A stretch of 64,000 nt of DNA from JACCZX01 sp963786295. GTDB taxonomy: Bacteria; Pseudomonadota; Gammaproteobacteria; Burkholderiales; Burkholderiaceae_F. Positions 50,966 through 59,708 of this stretch are shown piece after piece. The notes under the pieces were generated by a model that was not told the origin of the DNA, made no database searches, and saw only the letters and a program-made list of their open reading frames with translations. How positions within the stretch are numbered: the first letter of the stretch is position 1; each line of letters begins with the position of its first letter. A program made the translations under genes and the position numbers. The stretch spans positions 57,341 to 121,340 of the forward strand of contig CAWAYV010000012.1 in assembly GCA_963786295.1 (NCBI GenBank), written 5' to 3'.

Positions 50966-52779
50966 GCGCCGGCGTCACTTCTTGCCGCCGGCGCGGCTGG
51001 CACGCTGGCGCCGCAGTCGCGCCTGCGTCAGCGCGCAGCACGCCGCAGCCAAAACGCTGCGCGTCTGCTTCCAGATTCCCGAAACCGGCTTCGATCCGGC
51101 GCAGACGCAGGACTACTACTCCAACACCATCATCAGCCACATCTTCGACGCGCCGCTGCGCTACGACTTCCTGGCGCGGCCGGTTCGTCTGGTGCCGAAT
51201 ACCGCCGCTGCGCTGCCGGAGGTTTCGGACGACTTCCGGACGTTCACTGTTCGACTTACGCCCGGCATCTTTTTTCAGGACGACCCCGCTTTCAAAGGCC
51301 AGCGGCGTGAGCTGATCGCAGCCGACTACGTGTACTCGATCAAGCGCGTGTTCGATCCGCGCTGGAAGAGTCAGGTGCTGTTCATCCTCGAGCCGGCGCG
51401 GATCATCGGGCTCGATCAAGTGCGGCAGCGCGCGCTGAAGGACAAGCAGCCTTTCGACTATCGGCGCGACATCGAAGGATTGCAGCGTACTCGATCGCTA
51501 CACGTTTCAGGTGCGGCTCGAGCAGCCGAATCCGCGCTTCGTCAATACGCTCGCGCTGGCGAATCCGCTCGGCGCAGTCGCGCGCGAAGTGGTCGAGATG
51601 TACGGCGATCAGATCATGGCGCATCCGGTCGGCACCGGGCCGTTCCGACTCGCGCAGTGGACGCGCACGTCGCGCATCGTGCTCGAGCGCAATCCGACTT
51701 ACCGCGAAGAGATTTACGGCTTTCGATGCGCCCGCAAACTCGCCGCATCTTGCGGGCGACGTCGAACGACTGCGCGGCCGGCGCGTTCCGCTGGTCGATC
51801 GGGTCGAAGTGACGATCATCCAGGAAGCGCAGCCGCGGCTGCTGTCGTTCGAACAGGGCGCGCTCGATCATCTGCTGGTGCCGATCGAGTACGGAACTCT
51901 GGTCGCGCCGAACGGAAAGCTGGCGCCGAATCTGGCGCGGCGCGGCGTGCGGCTCGATGTCACGCCGATGGCCGATCTGGCGATGAGCTCCTTCAACATG
52001 GAGGATCCGCTGGTCGGCGGCTACACGCCGGAGAAAGTCGCCTTGCGACGCGCGATCAGCCTGGCCTTTGACAATGACGACTACATCCGTCAGGTCTTCA
52101 AGGGCTACGGTGTGGTTGCGCAGTCGCCGATCGTGCCGGGCACTTTCGGCTACGACCCGCAATGGCGGACCGGCATGTCGGAGTACAGCCCGGCGAAAGC
52201 CAAGGCGCTGCTCGATACCTACGGCTACATCGATCGCAACGGCGACGGCTGGCGCGAGCAGACCGGACGGCTCGCCGCTGGTTCTCGAAAAGGCGGCGTC
52301 GCCCGTCGGAGATCGACCGCCGGCAAAGCGAGCAATGGCGACGTTACATGACCGCGATCGGTTTGAAAATCGAGTTCCGCATCGCGCAGTGGCCCGAGTT
52401 GGTGAAGCAGTCGCTCGCAGGCAACTTGATGATCTGGAACTTCGCGTGGCAGGCGGGGGAGCCCGACAGCGATCTGTTCTTCAGCCTCGCCTACGGACCG
52501 AACAAAGGATCGGCCAACGATGCGCGCTTTTCGTTGAAAGCGTACGACGAGCTGTACGAGCGTCAGCGCACCTTGCCCGATGGCCCCGAACGGCTGACAG
52601 CGATGCGCGACGCGTCCCGTTTGCTGGTGGCCTACATGCCTTACAAGTTCCATCTGCATCGAATACAACTCGACCTCGCGCAGCCGTGGCTGATCGGTTA
52701 TCGCCGCCATCCGTTTACGACGCGCGCGTGGGCGTATCTCGATATCGACAATGGCGCTTACGAGCGTCCGCAAGCCTGA
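50964..52779 (+). CDS. Peptide-binding protein YejA-like no. 5, frameshifted
   Basis: Fifth paralogue, about 605 residues. ATG at 50964 (MRRRHFLPPARLARW, Arg-rich signal start) overlaps the previous stop. It has TLRVCFQIPETGFDPAQTQD, SNTIISHIFDAPLRYDFLAR, HPVGTGPFRLAQWTRTSRIV, SSFNMEDPLVGGYTPEKVAL and YIDRNGDGWREQ. Frame changes lie near 51485, 51725, 52070 and 52260. It ends TRAWAYLDIDNGAYERPQA at 52779, two bases before the hydrolase start. With nos. 1-4 it forms a coupled tandem array. Confidence 0.82.
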
Positions 52780-52781
52780 CG

Positions 52782-53756
52782 ATGCTGGGTCGCATTCTTC
52801 GCATTTCGTCGTTACTGACCATCGCACTCGCGACGGTCTTGGTGGTGTGGTTCATCGACCTCGGACTTTCGCCCTGGATCGCAATCGCGATCGGTTTGCT
52901 GCTCCCGTTCGCGATCCACGCGCTGCCGCTCGGCGTCGAGTTCATCACCGGCGCATTGATCGATCGGCGCCCGATCGCGCGGCTGAATGTGGTCGACGCG
53001 TTGCGGCTATGGTTGGTCGAATCGTGGCGATCGTTCGTCGTATTCAATATCGATCAACCGTGGCGCGCCAATTTTGCGGAGCGACCGCTCGTCAACGATG
53101 CCGCGCGACCCGCGGTGTTGCTCATTCACGGTTACATGTGCAACCGCGCCTCCTGGCGGCATTGGGTTCTGGACGGACTGCCCAGCGACTGGAACATCGC
53201 GACGGTCAGTCTGGAACCGGTGTATGCGCCGGTTGAGGATCACGCAGACTCGTTGCACGTAGCGATTCAAAAGTTACGCGCAGACAGCGGTGCCGAGCGC
53301 GTCACGCTTGTTTGTCACAGCATGGGCGGTCTTGTCGCTCGCGCGTATCTGCGCGCGAAAGGCCACGATGCAGTCGCGCGTGTCATCACAATCGACACTC
53401 CGCACCACGGCACCGTCTTCGCCCATTATGCGCACGGCGACAATAGTCGGCAGATGCGGCGAGCGTGCGACTACGTGCGCAGCCTGGCCGAAAGCGAGGA
53501 GCCGGTCGAGTTCATTTGCTTTGCGAGCCAGCACGACAACCTGGTCGTGCCGCGCGATTCGCAAGTGCTTGCGTGCGCCGAGGCGATTTGGTTCGAAAAG
53601 ATCGGGCACTTGGCGATGATGGCCAGCGATGAAGTGCTGGCAAAGCTAATCGACGTGGTGGCGCGGCCGCTTAAGCAGAGCGCCAGCCACTTGCGCGCAA
53701 ACGCGCCGCAATCGATCGCCGACAAGGACGCCGGATTGTCGCTCGCGCGGCAATGA
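52782..53756 (+). CDS. Alpha/beta hydrolase, lipase-like, membrane-anchored
   Basis: 324 residues, intact. Two N-terminal hydrophobic segments (LLTIALATVLVVWFIDLGLS and PWIAIAIGLLLPFAIHALPL) anchor it. The hydrolase fold has VLLIHGYMCNRASWRHWVLD, the oxyanion loop, the nucleophile elbow VTLVCHSMGGLVARAYLRAK (Ser in HSMGG), an Asp region near FASQHDNLVVPRDS and the catalytic His in KIGHLAMMA. It resembles lipases of the LipA/LipB group and PGAP1-like hydrolases. The ATG at 52782 follows the binding-protein array by two bases, so it may belong to that transcript. It is convergent with the reductase gene at 53770. Confidence 0.82.
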   Translation: MLGRILRISSLLTIALATVLVVWFIDLGLSPWIAIAIGLLLPFAIHALPLGVEFITGALIDRRPIARLNVVDALRLWLVESWRSFVVFNIDQPWRANFAERPLVNDAARPAVLLIHGYMCNRASWRHWVLDGLPSDWNIATVSLEPVYAPVEDHADSLHVAIQKLRADSGAERVTLVCHSMGGLVARAYLRAKGHDAVARVITIDTPHHGTVFAHYAHGDNSRQMRRACDYVRSLAESEEPVEFICFASQHDNLVVPRDSQVLACAEAIWFEKIGHLAMMASDEVLAKLIDVVARPLKQSASHLRANAPQSIADKDAGLSLARQ

Positions 53757-53769
53757 CCGCAAGTACGCT

Positions 53770-55788
53770 CTAGAAGTGAATTCCACGCATCAGATTGGCA
53801 TAAGCAATCTGATCCGCGGTCGCTTTGGTCTTCTCGCCTTCCTTGGCGCCCTTCGACGCATCAGAATCCGGAAACATGCGGAACGTCGTGTTCATCACAA
53901 TTTGCGCGACTCGTGGCGCAAGTGCGTGCAGCACCTGGCCAAACACCCCGAGCCGTGTCGCGATCCGCACCGGCTTGTAAACGATCGCCTGCACGATCAA
54001 GTCAGCCGCTTCTTCCGGCGATAACGTCGGAACGTTCTGATAAATCTTCGTCGGCGCGATCATCGGCGTGCGCACCAGCGGCATATTGATCGTGGTGAAC
54101 GTGACGCCGACGTCAAGGTACTCGGACGCCGCGCAGCGCGTCCACGCGTCGAGCGCCGCCTTCGACGCGACGTAGGCCGAAAAGCGCGGCGCGTTCGTCA
54201 GCACACCGATCGACGAGATATTGACCACGTGACCCTTGCGCTTGGCCGCCATGCTTGGCAGCAACCCCATCGTCGTGCGCAGGCAGCCGAAATAATTCAG
54301 TTGCATCGTGCGCTCGAAGTCGTGAAAGCGCTCCTTGCTTGACTCGATGCCGCGCCGGATCGAGCGGCCGGCGTTGTTGATCAGCACATCGACGCCGCCA
54401 TAGTTTTCGATCAGCCACGCGACCATCGTGTCGCAACTTTCGAGGCTGGCGAGATCGGCTGAGAATGTGACGACTTTGCCGCCTCGAGTTGCGTCACCAT
54501 CCTTTGCTTTTAGTGCAGCGTTGATTTCCTTCTTCGCAGCATCGAGCTTCTCCTGCTCGCGCCCAACAATCACTGTGATCGCGCCGGCTTGCGCGAGCTT
54601 GTGTGCAGCCGCCAGTCCGATGCCCGACGAGCCACCGGTGACCAACACCACCCTCCCCTGCACCTGACCCTTCAATGTGCGATCGATGAACAGATCGGGA
54701 TCGAGGTGCCGCTCCCAGTAGTCCCACAGCCGGTACGCGTAATCCTCGAGCCGCGGAACGCTGATCCCGCTGCCCTTTAACGCCGCAGTTGTCTCTCGCG
54801 CATCGAAACGTGTCGGATAGTTGACAAACGTGATGATGTTGTCGGGAAGGCCGAGGTCTTTCATCACCGCATTGCGAATGCGGCGAACCGGCGTCAGCGC
54901 AAGCAAGCCTTTCTTGACGCTGCTCGGGACGAACCCGAGCAAGGCCGCATTGACGCGCAGTGAAAACTTCGGCGCGTGCGCAGCACGGGCGAAAATGTTC
55001 AGGACGTCGCCGACGCGGTACGGCGTCGGATCGACCAGGTGGAATGCCTTGCCGTCGAGCCCCTTCTTGTGCGCAATGTGGTCGATCGCGTCGACCACAA
55101 AATCCACTGGCACGATGTTGATCCGGCCGCCCTCCAGGCCCACCATCGGCATCCATGGTGGCAGCAGCTCGCGCATCTTCTGGATCAGCTTGAAGAAGTA
55201 ATACGGGCCGTCGATCTTGTCCATCTCGCCGGTCTGGCTGTCGCCGACGACCAGCCCGGGCCGATACACGCGCCACGGCATGCGTGTCGCGGTCCGCGCG
55301 ATCTTTTCGGACTCGTGTTTGGTGGCGAAATAGGGATGGTCGAGACCTTCTGCCTCCTCGAACATGTCTTCGCGAAACACGCCTTCGTACATGCCGGCGG
55401 CGGCGATCGACGACACGTGCTGAAAAATGCCGGCCTTGATTTCATTCGCCAGCGCTACTGCGTTCTTCGTGCCTTCGACATTGATCGCGACCTGCGATTC
55501 GGCGTCCGCCTTCAGGTCGTACACCGCAGCCAGGTGAAAAAAGTGTTCGATCTTGCCGGTGAGTTTTTTTTGGTCAGCCTTCGATATTCCGAGCAATGGC
55601 TTGACCAGATCGCCGACGATCGGCACCGCGCGCGCCTCGTCGGCGTCCCAGTAATCGAGCAGCTCCGGCACCTTGTCGCGACTCTCCTGCCGGATAAGGA
55701 AGTAGACGACAGCGTTGCGTCGCGCGAGCAGTTTCTTGACGAGGCGCTTGCCGATAAAACCGGTCGCGCCGGTGACGAAGTAAGTCAT
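53770..55788 (-). CDS. Two-domain short-chain reductase, fatty acyl-CoA reductase-like
   Basis: 672 residues, intact, with two NAD(P)-binding domains. The N-terminal extended SDR domain has MTYFVTGATGFIGKRLVKKL and a male-sterility-type reductase pattern (HVSSIAAAGMYEGVFREDMF, then YFATKHESEKIA with YxxxK). The C-terminal classical SDR has VVLVTGGSSGIGLAAAHKLA, NNAGRS and FSAYVASKAALDAW. The same order and length occur in Marinobacter fatty acyl-CoA reductases that make fatty alcohols, so a role in wax-ester or alcohol formation is possible. Family similarity alone does not prove the substrate. It is divergent from the phasin gene. Confidence 0.82.
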   Translation of the reverse strand: MTYFVTGATGFIGKRLVKKLLARRNAVVYFLIRQESRDKVPELLDYWDADEARAVPIVGDLVKPLLGISKADQKKLTGKIEHFFHLAAVYDLKADAESQVAINVEGTKNAVALANEIKAGIFQHVSSIAAAGMYEGVFREDMFEEAEGLDHPYFATKHESEKIARTATRMPWRVYRPGLVVGDSQTGEMDKIDGPYYFFKLIQKMRELLPPWMPMVGLEGGRINIVPVDFVVDAIDHIAHKKGLDGKAFHLVDPTPYRVGDVLNIFARAAHAPKFSLRVNAALLGFVPSSVKKGLLALTPVRRIRNAVMKDLGLPDNIITFVNYPTRFDARETTAALKGSGISVPRLEDYAYRLWDYWERHLDPDLFIDRTLKGQVQGRVVLVTGGSSGIGLAAAHKLAQAGAITVIVGREQEKLDAAKKEINAALKAKDGDATRGGKVVTFSADLASLESCDTMVAWLIENYGGVDVLINNAGRSIRRGIESSKERFHDFERTMQLNYFGCLRTTMGLLPSMAAKRKGHVVNISSIGVLTNAPRFSAYVASKAALDAWTRCAASEYLDVGVTFTTINMPLVRTPMIAPTKIYQNVPTLSPEEAADLIVQAIVYKPVRIATRLGVFGQVLHALAPRVAQIVMNTTFRMFPDSDASKGAKEGEKTKATADQIAYANLMRGIHF

Positions 55789-55932
55789 CGGGTGTCTCCC
55801 CAAGCTTGTTCGTTCTCGGTGTCAGAGGCAGTTTAGCGCTGCACTAGAGTCAGCGTTCTATATCGATTGTTGTTCTGAACCGCGGCACGCTCCTACACTC
55901 GCACAGCAATTTCCATAATTAAGGAGCAGCGA

Positions 55933-56439
55933 ATGGTCAAGAAACTGAAAGCGATGGCGAACAAATCACGCGGAGACAACCAACTCGCCGGCGCGATCAA
56001 GGAATCCGCTCACGAGATCTGGTTGGCCGGTCTCGGTGCGTTTGCCAAGGCGCAGGAAGAAGGCCAGAAGGTTTTCAAGGCGCTGGTGCGCGAAGGCAAT
56101 TCGATGCAGCAGCGCACGATGAAGGCCACCGAAGATAAAGTGGGCGACGTCGCCGGCCGCATGAACGACGTTACAAACAAGGTCACGCAGGTTGCCGCCG
56201 GATTGCAGAAGCAAGCCACCGGCACGTGGGACAAGCTGGAAGGCGTGTTTGAAGCTCGCGTCCAGCGTGCGCTACATCGCCTGAGCGTGCCCACCAATAG
56301 AGAGATCAACGCGCTTGCGAAGCGGGTCGAGGAGTTAGGCAGAAGCGTAGCGTCGGCCACCAAAGCGAAACCGGCGCCTAAGACTGCGGTCAAGCGTGCC
56401 AAGACCGCGAAGAAGGCGGCGAAAAGAGCTGCGGCCTAA
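55933..56439 (+). CDS. Phasin (PhaI/PhaF-type granule protein) with basic tail
   Basis: 168 residues, intact, with AAGGAG nine bases before the ATG. The phasin domain (about residues 20-130) reads AGAIKESAHEIWLAGLGAFA, QEEGQKVFKALVREG and a long amphipathic helix, ending LSVPTNREINALAKRVEELG. The last 25 residues are Lys/Ala/Pro-rich (KPAPKTAVKRAKTAKKAAKR), like the histone-like tail of PhaF and AlgP. It probably coats polyhydroxyalkanoate granules and may also touch DNA. No PHA synthase is in the window. Confidence 0.87.
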   Translation: MVKKLKAMANKSRGDNQLAGAIKESAHEIWLAGLGAFAKAQEEGQKVFKALVREGNSMQQRTMKATEDKVGDVAGRMNDVTNKVTQVAAGLQKQATGTWDKLEGVFEARVQRALHRLSVPTNREINALAKRVEELGRSVASATKAKPAPKTAVKRAKTAKKAAKRAAA

Positions 56440-56477
56440 GGGAAAGGTCGTCGCGGGAGCGCGCTGCTTGGTCGCAG

Positions 56478-56901
56478 CGCGCCAGCGTTTGGCGTAGCGG
56501 CGCTGCCTGAGTCGTCGGGCACTAACGTGCCGACCCTGCGGTACTCGCAGACGCCGCGGCGCAAACTGGGCTAAAGCACAGTTTCGCTCGAAAGCCCCGG
56601 CGCCTGCTCCGCTCCTCGGGCGACGACTCCGAAGGCAGCGCCGCTACGCCAAACGCTGGCGCGAGAGACGTTGCCTCACTGATTGGAGGAAAGAAAAAAC
56701 ATCTCGCACGAGGCAGTGTCGCGACAGCAGCGGCTGGCGCAGATGCGCCGCCTTTGAGTCGTCGCCCGAGGAACGGAGCAGACGCCGGGGTGTCGGCGAA
56801 ATCGCGCTTTAGCCCGATTTCGCGCGGCGGCTGCGAGTACCGCAGTGGTTGGCACGAAGTGCCCGACGACGTAGGCGGTGCAGCTGCGCCAGCCGCTGCT
56901 G
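56478..56901. repeat. Composite structured repeat, copy B (units B1 and B2)
   Basis: Second copy of the element at 27225, 424 bases, filling the gap between the phasin and TetR genes. Unit B1 (56478-56663, plus sense) is closed by a perfect 31-base inverted repeat, 56478-56508 against 56633-56663. B2 (56725-56901, minus sense) is closed by the same 18-base arms as A2 (56725-56742 against 56884-56901). The inner stem with loop GGCTAAAGC is at 56561-56587 (B1, with one bulged C) and 56796-56823 (B2). The same 18-base core GGAAAGAAAAAACATCTC is at 56688-56705, in the same relative place and direction as in copy A. Confidence 0.88.
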
Positions 56902-56946
56902 CACTGCTGAACCATCAGCAATCTTTCGCCGCGCTATTCTTGAAAG

Positions 56947-57606
56947 ATGGAACGCAAGCCGCCGCGCCGTACTCGCGAACGCATTCTTGATGTATCGCTG
57001 CGGCTCTTCAACGACTTCGGCGAGCCCAACGTCAACACCACACAGATCTCGGAGGAGATGAAAATCTCGCCGGGCAATCTGTATTACCACTTCAAGAACA
57101 AAGACGACATCATCAACTGCATCTTCCAGGAGTTCGAGCGGGAGATCGATCAGTTGCTGGCGGTGCCGACCGGACGCTCAGCCAACGTCGAGGATGCGTG
57201 GTTGTTTCTGCACCTGCTGTTCGAGCAGATCTGGAAATATCGCTTCCTCTATCGCGACCTGAATAATCTGCTGGCCAATAACCGCACGCTCGAAATCAAG
57301 TTCAAGGAACTGCTGAACGAAAAAGTACAAGTCGCCCGCCGACTTTGCGAAGGGCTACAAAGCGCCGGCGAACTCAGTGCGAATCCGCGTGAACTCGAAG
57401 CGCTGGCAACGAACATGGTCGTAGTCGCAACGTACTGGCTGTCGTATGCGTACGTGCTCGATCCGCGCCGCTCAAACGAGCCGGCAGTGGTCGGTGCGGC
57501 GCTGCAGCGCGGGTGCTATCAGACGATGGCGTTGGCCGCGCCCTATTTGAGTGGAGACGCGCGTGCGCTGTTCGAAAGACTGGCCGCCGAGTATCTGGGC
57601 AACTAA
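56947..57606 (+). CDS. TetR family transcriptional regulator
   Basis: 219 residues, intact. The N-terminal helix-turn-helix covers RERILDVSLRLFNDFGEPNV and TTQISEEMKISPGNLYYHFK, followed by NKDDIINCIFQEFE. The C-terminal ligand domain, with YRDLNNLLANNRTLEIKFKE, matches a TetR subgroup found beside lipid or PHA genes in betaproteobacteria. The phasin and the acyl-CoA reductase-like gene are likely targets, but no operator was recognised. It starts 45 bases after structured repeat copy B. Confidence 0.87.
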   Translation: MERKPPRRTRERILDVSLRLFNDFGEPNVNTTQISEEMKISPGNLYYHFKNKDDIINCIFQEFEREIDQLLAVPTGRSANVEDAWLFLHLLFEQIWKYRFLYRDLNNLLANNRTLEIKFKELLNEKVQVARRLCEGLQSAGELSANPRELEALATNMVVVATYWLSYAYVLDPRRSNEPAVVGAALQRGCYQTMALAAPYLSGDARALFERLAAEYLGN

Positions 57607-57626
57607 CCACAACGAGGGCGACAACG

Positions 57627-58408
57627 ATGGCGAAGACATGGGCGAAGTTTCCGCACGCGGACAAGAAATTCCAGCACACGCCGGCAACGCTGAAAAAGTC
57701 ATGGGATCGGCTGCATAGGGGCGACGCCGAACCGTTTCCGAAGAACGACGCTGTCATCGATGCATGGATTGCGTTTCATGCCGGTGATTTTCAAACGGCA
57801 GCCGAACTGGGTGCCAAGGCGGGCGCGGACGGTGTCAACGTCGCCAACAAGGCGCAGGCGATCTACGCAAACTATCTGGAGCCGAGCGACAAGAAAAAAC
57901 TTGAGCTGTTCGAGGAAGTCGCAACACGTGCGGAGCGCTTGCAGCGCGATCAACCGAAGAACGCCAATGCTTACTACTGGCAGGCTTACGCGCTGGGCCG
58001 TTACGCGCAGGGCATTTCGATCGTCAAGGCACTCGCGCAAGGCATCGGCGGCAAGGTCAAGGCTGCGCTCGAAACGGCGATCAAACTGGCGCCCAAAGCA
58101 TGCCGATGCGCACACCGCACTAGGGGCGTATCACGCCGAGGTGATCGACAAGGTCGGCGCAATGATTGGCGGGTTGACCTACGGCGCGAAGAAAGACGCC
58201 GCGATGAAGAACTATCAGACAGGCGCTGAAACTGAATCCGGACTCAGCCATTGCGCGCATCGAGTACGCCAATGGACTGGTGATGCTCGAAGGCAAGAAA
58301 GGGCTGAAGCAGGCCGAGCAGCTGTATGCGGAAGCAGCCGCGTGCGAGCCGATCGATGCGATGGAAAAGCTCGATGTCGAGCAAGCCAAAGCCGAGATGG
58401 AAGACTGA
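57627..58408 (+). CDS. TPR-like protein of unknown function, two frameshifts
   Basis: About 260 residues. The ATG at 57627 starts MAKTWAKFPHADKKFQHTPA. Helical repeats resemble tetratricopeptide units: VIDAWIAFHAGDFQTAAELG, ANAYYWQAYALGRYAQGISI, and after frame changes near 58100 and 58225, ADAHTALGAYHAEVIDKVGA and PDSAIARIEYANGLVMLEGK. It ends KLDVEQAKAEMED. No signal peptide. I cannot assign a function; it follows the TetR gene by 20 bases and may be co-transcribed. Confidence 0.68.
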
Positions 58409-58410
58409 AA

Positions 58411-58980
58411 CTAGAACCGCGAGCCCTGCTCTTTCAGAAACTCGATTTCGTCCGCCGTCGATTCGCGGCCAAGAATCGCGTTGCGATGAGGAAAGCGGCC
58501 GAAGCGCTTGATGACGTCGTAGTGTTTGATCGCCCACGATAGCGGCTCCTGCAAGCCGTCTTGCGCGAGTTGCTCGAACAGCCGCACCGATTCGAGTTGG
58601 TCGTTTAGAAACTCCGAGTGCTCAAACGGCATGTAGGCGAACCAGCGCTCGACCGGCGCGAGCAAGCGGTCGTCGTTACGGTCGACGAGATTTGAGGCGA
58701 GCCGTAGCGCTTGACCGTCGCCGTCGAACGAGCGCGGCGTATCGCGGTAGATGTTGCGGGTGAACTGATCGAGCAAGATGATCGACGCCAGCGCGCCGCG
58801 CGGAGTAAGTGCCCAATCGTCGATCTCGCCGTTCAGAGCCGCCTCGACCGTGCCGCCAAAGCGGTCGCGCACGAGTTCATCGGTCGCGTCTGATTTGGTG
58901 AACCAGAGCGGCCGCGTCTTCCCGTAGTCCGGATCGCCGGGCGCTCCGAACCAGAAATCGAGAACGTCTGCAGGATTCAC
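58411..58980 (-). CDS. DUF924 family protein
   Basis: 189 residues, intact. Family signatures are DVLDFWFGAPGDPDYGKTRP, ALASIILLDQFTRNIYRDTP and YMPFEHSEFLNDQLESVRLF, with KRFGRFPHRNAILGRES near the end. The fold is an alpha-helical TPR-like bundle; the function is unknown. An open frame reaches 59022, but that part reads through an intrinsic terminator (58985-59013), so the GTG at 58978-58980 (MNPADVLDFWFG) is the likely start. Confidence 0.84.
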   Translation of the reverse strand: MNPADVLDFWFGAPGDPDYGKTRPLWFTKSDATDELVRDRFGGTVEAALNGEIDDWALTPRGALASIILLDQFTRNIYRDTPRSFDGDGQALRLASNLVDRNDDRLLAPVERWFAYMPFEHSEFLNDQLESVRLFEQLAQDGLQEPLSWAIKHYDVIKRFGRFPHRNAILGRESTADEIEFLKEQGSRF

Positions 58981-58984
58981 GCAA

Positions 58985-59013
58985 TAAAAAGGCGCCGGAT
59001 TAGCGGCGCCTTT
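58985..59013 (-). terminator. Intrinsic terminator downstream of the phosphatase gene
   Basis: Hairpin with arms AAAGGCGCC and GGCGCCTTT around the eight-base loop GCTAATCC, followed on the minus strand by a T-rich stretch (TTTTTATTG). It ends the low-molecular-weight phosphatase transcript 23 bases after that gene's stop, and lies directly upstream of the DUF924 start. Confidence 0.85.
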
Positions 59014-59035
59014 GTCAGTCAATCGGACTGATTAT

Positions 59036-59524
59036 TCAAGCCGCGGCATACATCGTTGCCCGCTTCCGCACGACTTCCAGCAGTCCCTGGCAAGCATCTT
59101 CGACGTAGTCGAGCACGGTACCGAAACCTTCCGGCCCGCCGTAGTAAGGATCGGGCACCGTGGCCGCGTCGAATTCGCCGGCGTAGCGCATCAACAGATG
59201 CAGCTTGTGCTTTTGCTGGCGCGGACACTGCTGCTGCAGCAGCGACAGGTTTTCCCAATCCATCGCGAGAATCAGATCGTATTCGTGGAAGTCCGACTGT
59301 GTGATCTGGCGCGCGCGCAGGTCGGTCAATTCGTAGCCGCGCTTGCGTGCTGCCTGCTGCCCGCGCACATCGGGCGGTTCGCCGACGTGGTACGCGTGCG
59401 TCCCGGCCGAGCCGATCTGTACGACGTCCTCAAGTCCGGCGTCGCGCACCATCTTGCGGAATACCCCTTCCGCAATCGGTGAGCGGCAGACGTTGCCCAT
59501 GCAAACAAACAGAATTTTTGTCAT
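59036..59524 (-). CDS. Low-molecular-weight protein-tyrosine phosphatase
   Basis: 162 residues, intact. The active-site P-loop is VCMGNVCRSP (CX5R with the nucleophile Cys at about residue 8) and the general acid is in VPDPYYGGPEGF (DP). It removes phosphate from protein tyrosines in the cytoplasm; members often control exopolysaccharide tyrosine kinases, but no such genes are near. The gene stands alone with its own terminator. The 184 bases upstream to uvrB (59525-59708) hold no gene that I can support. Confidence 0.92.
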   Translation of the reverse strand: MTKILFVCMGNVCRSPIAEGVFRKMVRDAGLEDVVQIGSAGTHAYHVGEPPDVRGQQAARKRGYELTDLRARQITQSDFHEYDLILAMDWENLSLLQQQCPRQQKHKLHLLMRYAGEFDAATVPDPYYGGPEGFGTVLDYVEDACQGLLEVVRKRATMYAAA

Positions 59525-59708
59525 ACCCGTTCGCCTTTAAAGTGGCGGTCCAACCGCCCCGGGCTCCTAGTAGCCCTGATAAACCCTAATCCCGCGGCTG
59601 TGCCCCTAGCCCTCGTACCAGCAGACCTACCTGCCTTGGCAAAGTTCGCGCCACCTATAACTCAGTTACAAGATCGGGGCTACCCGCCTTTGGCACAAGG
59701 CAGAGCCC

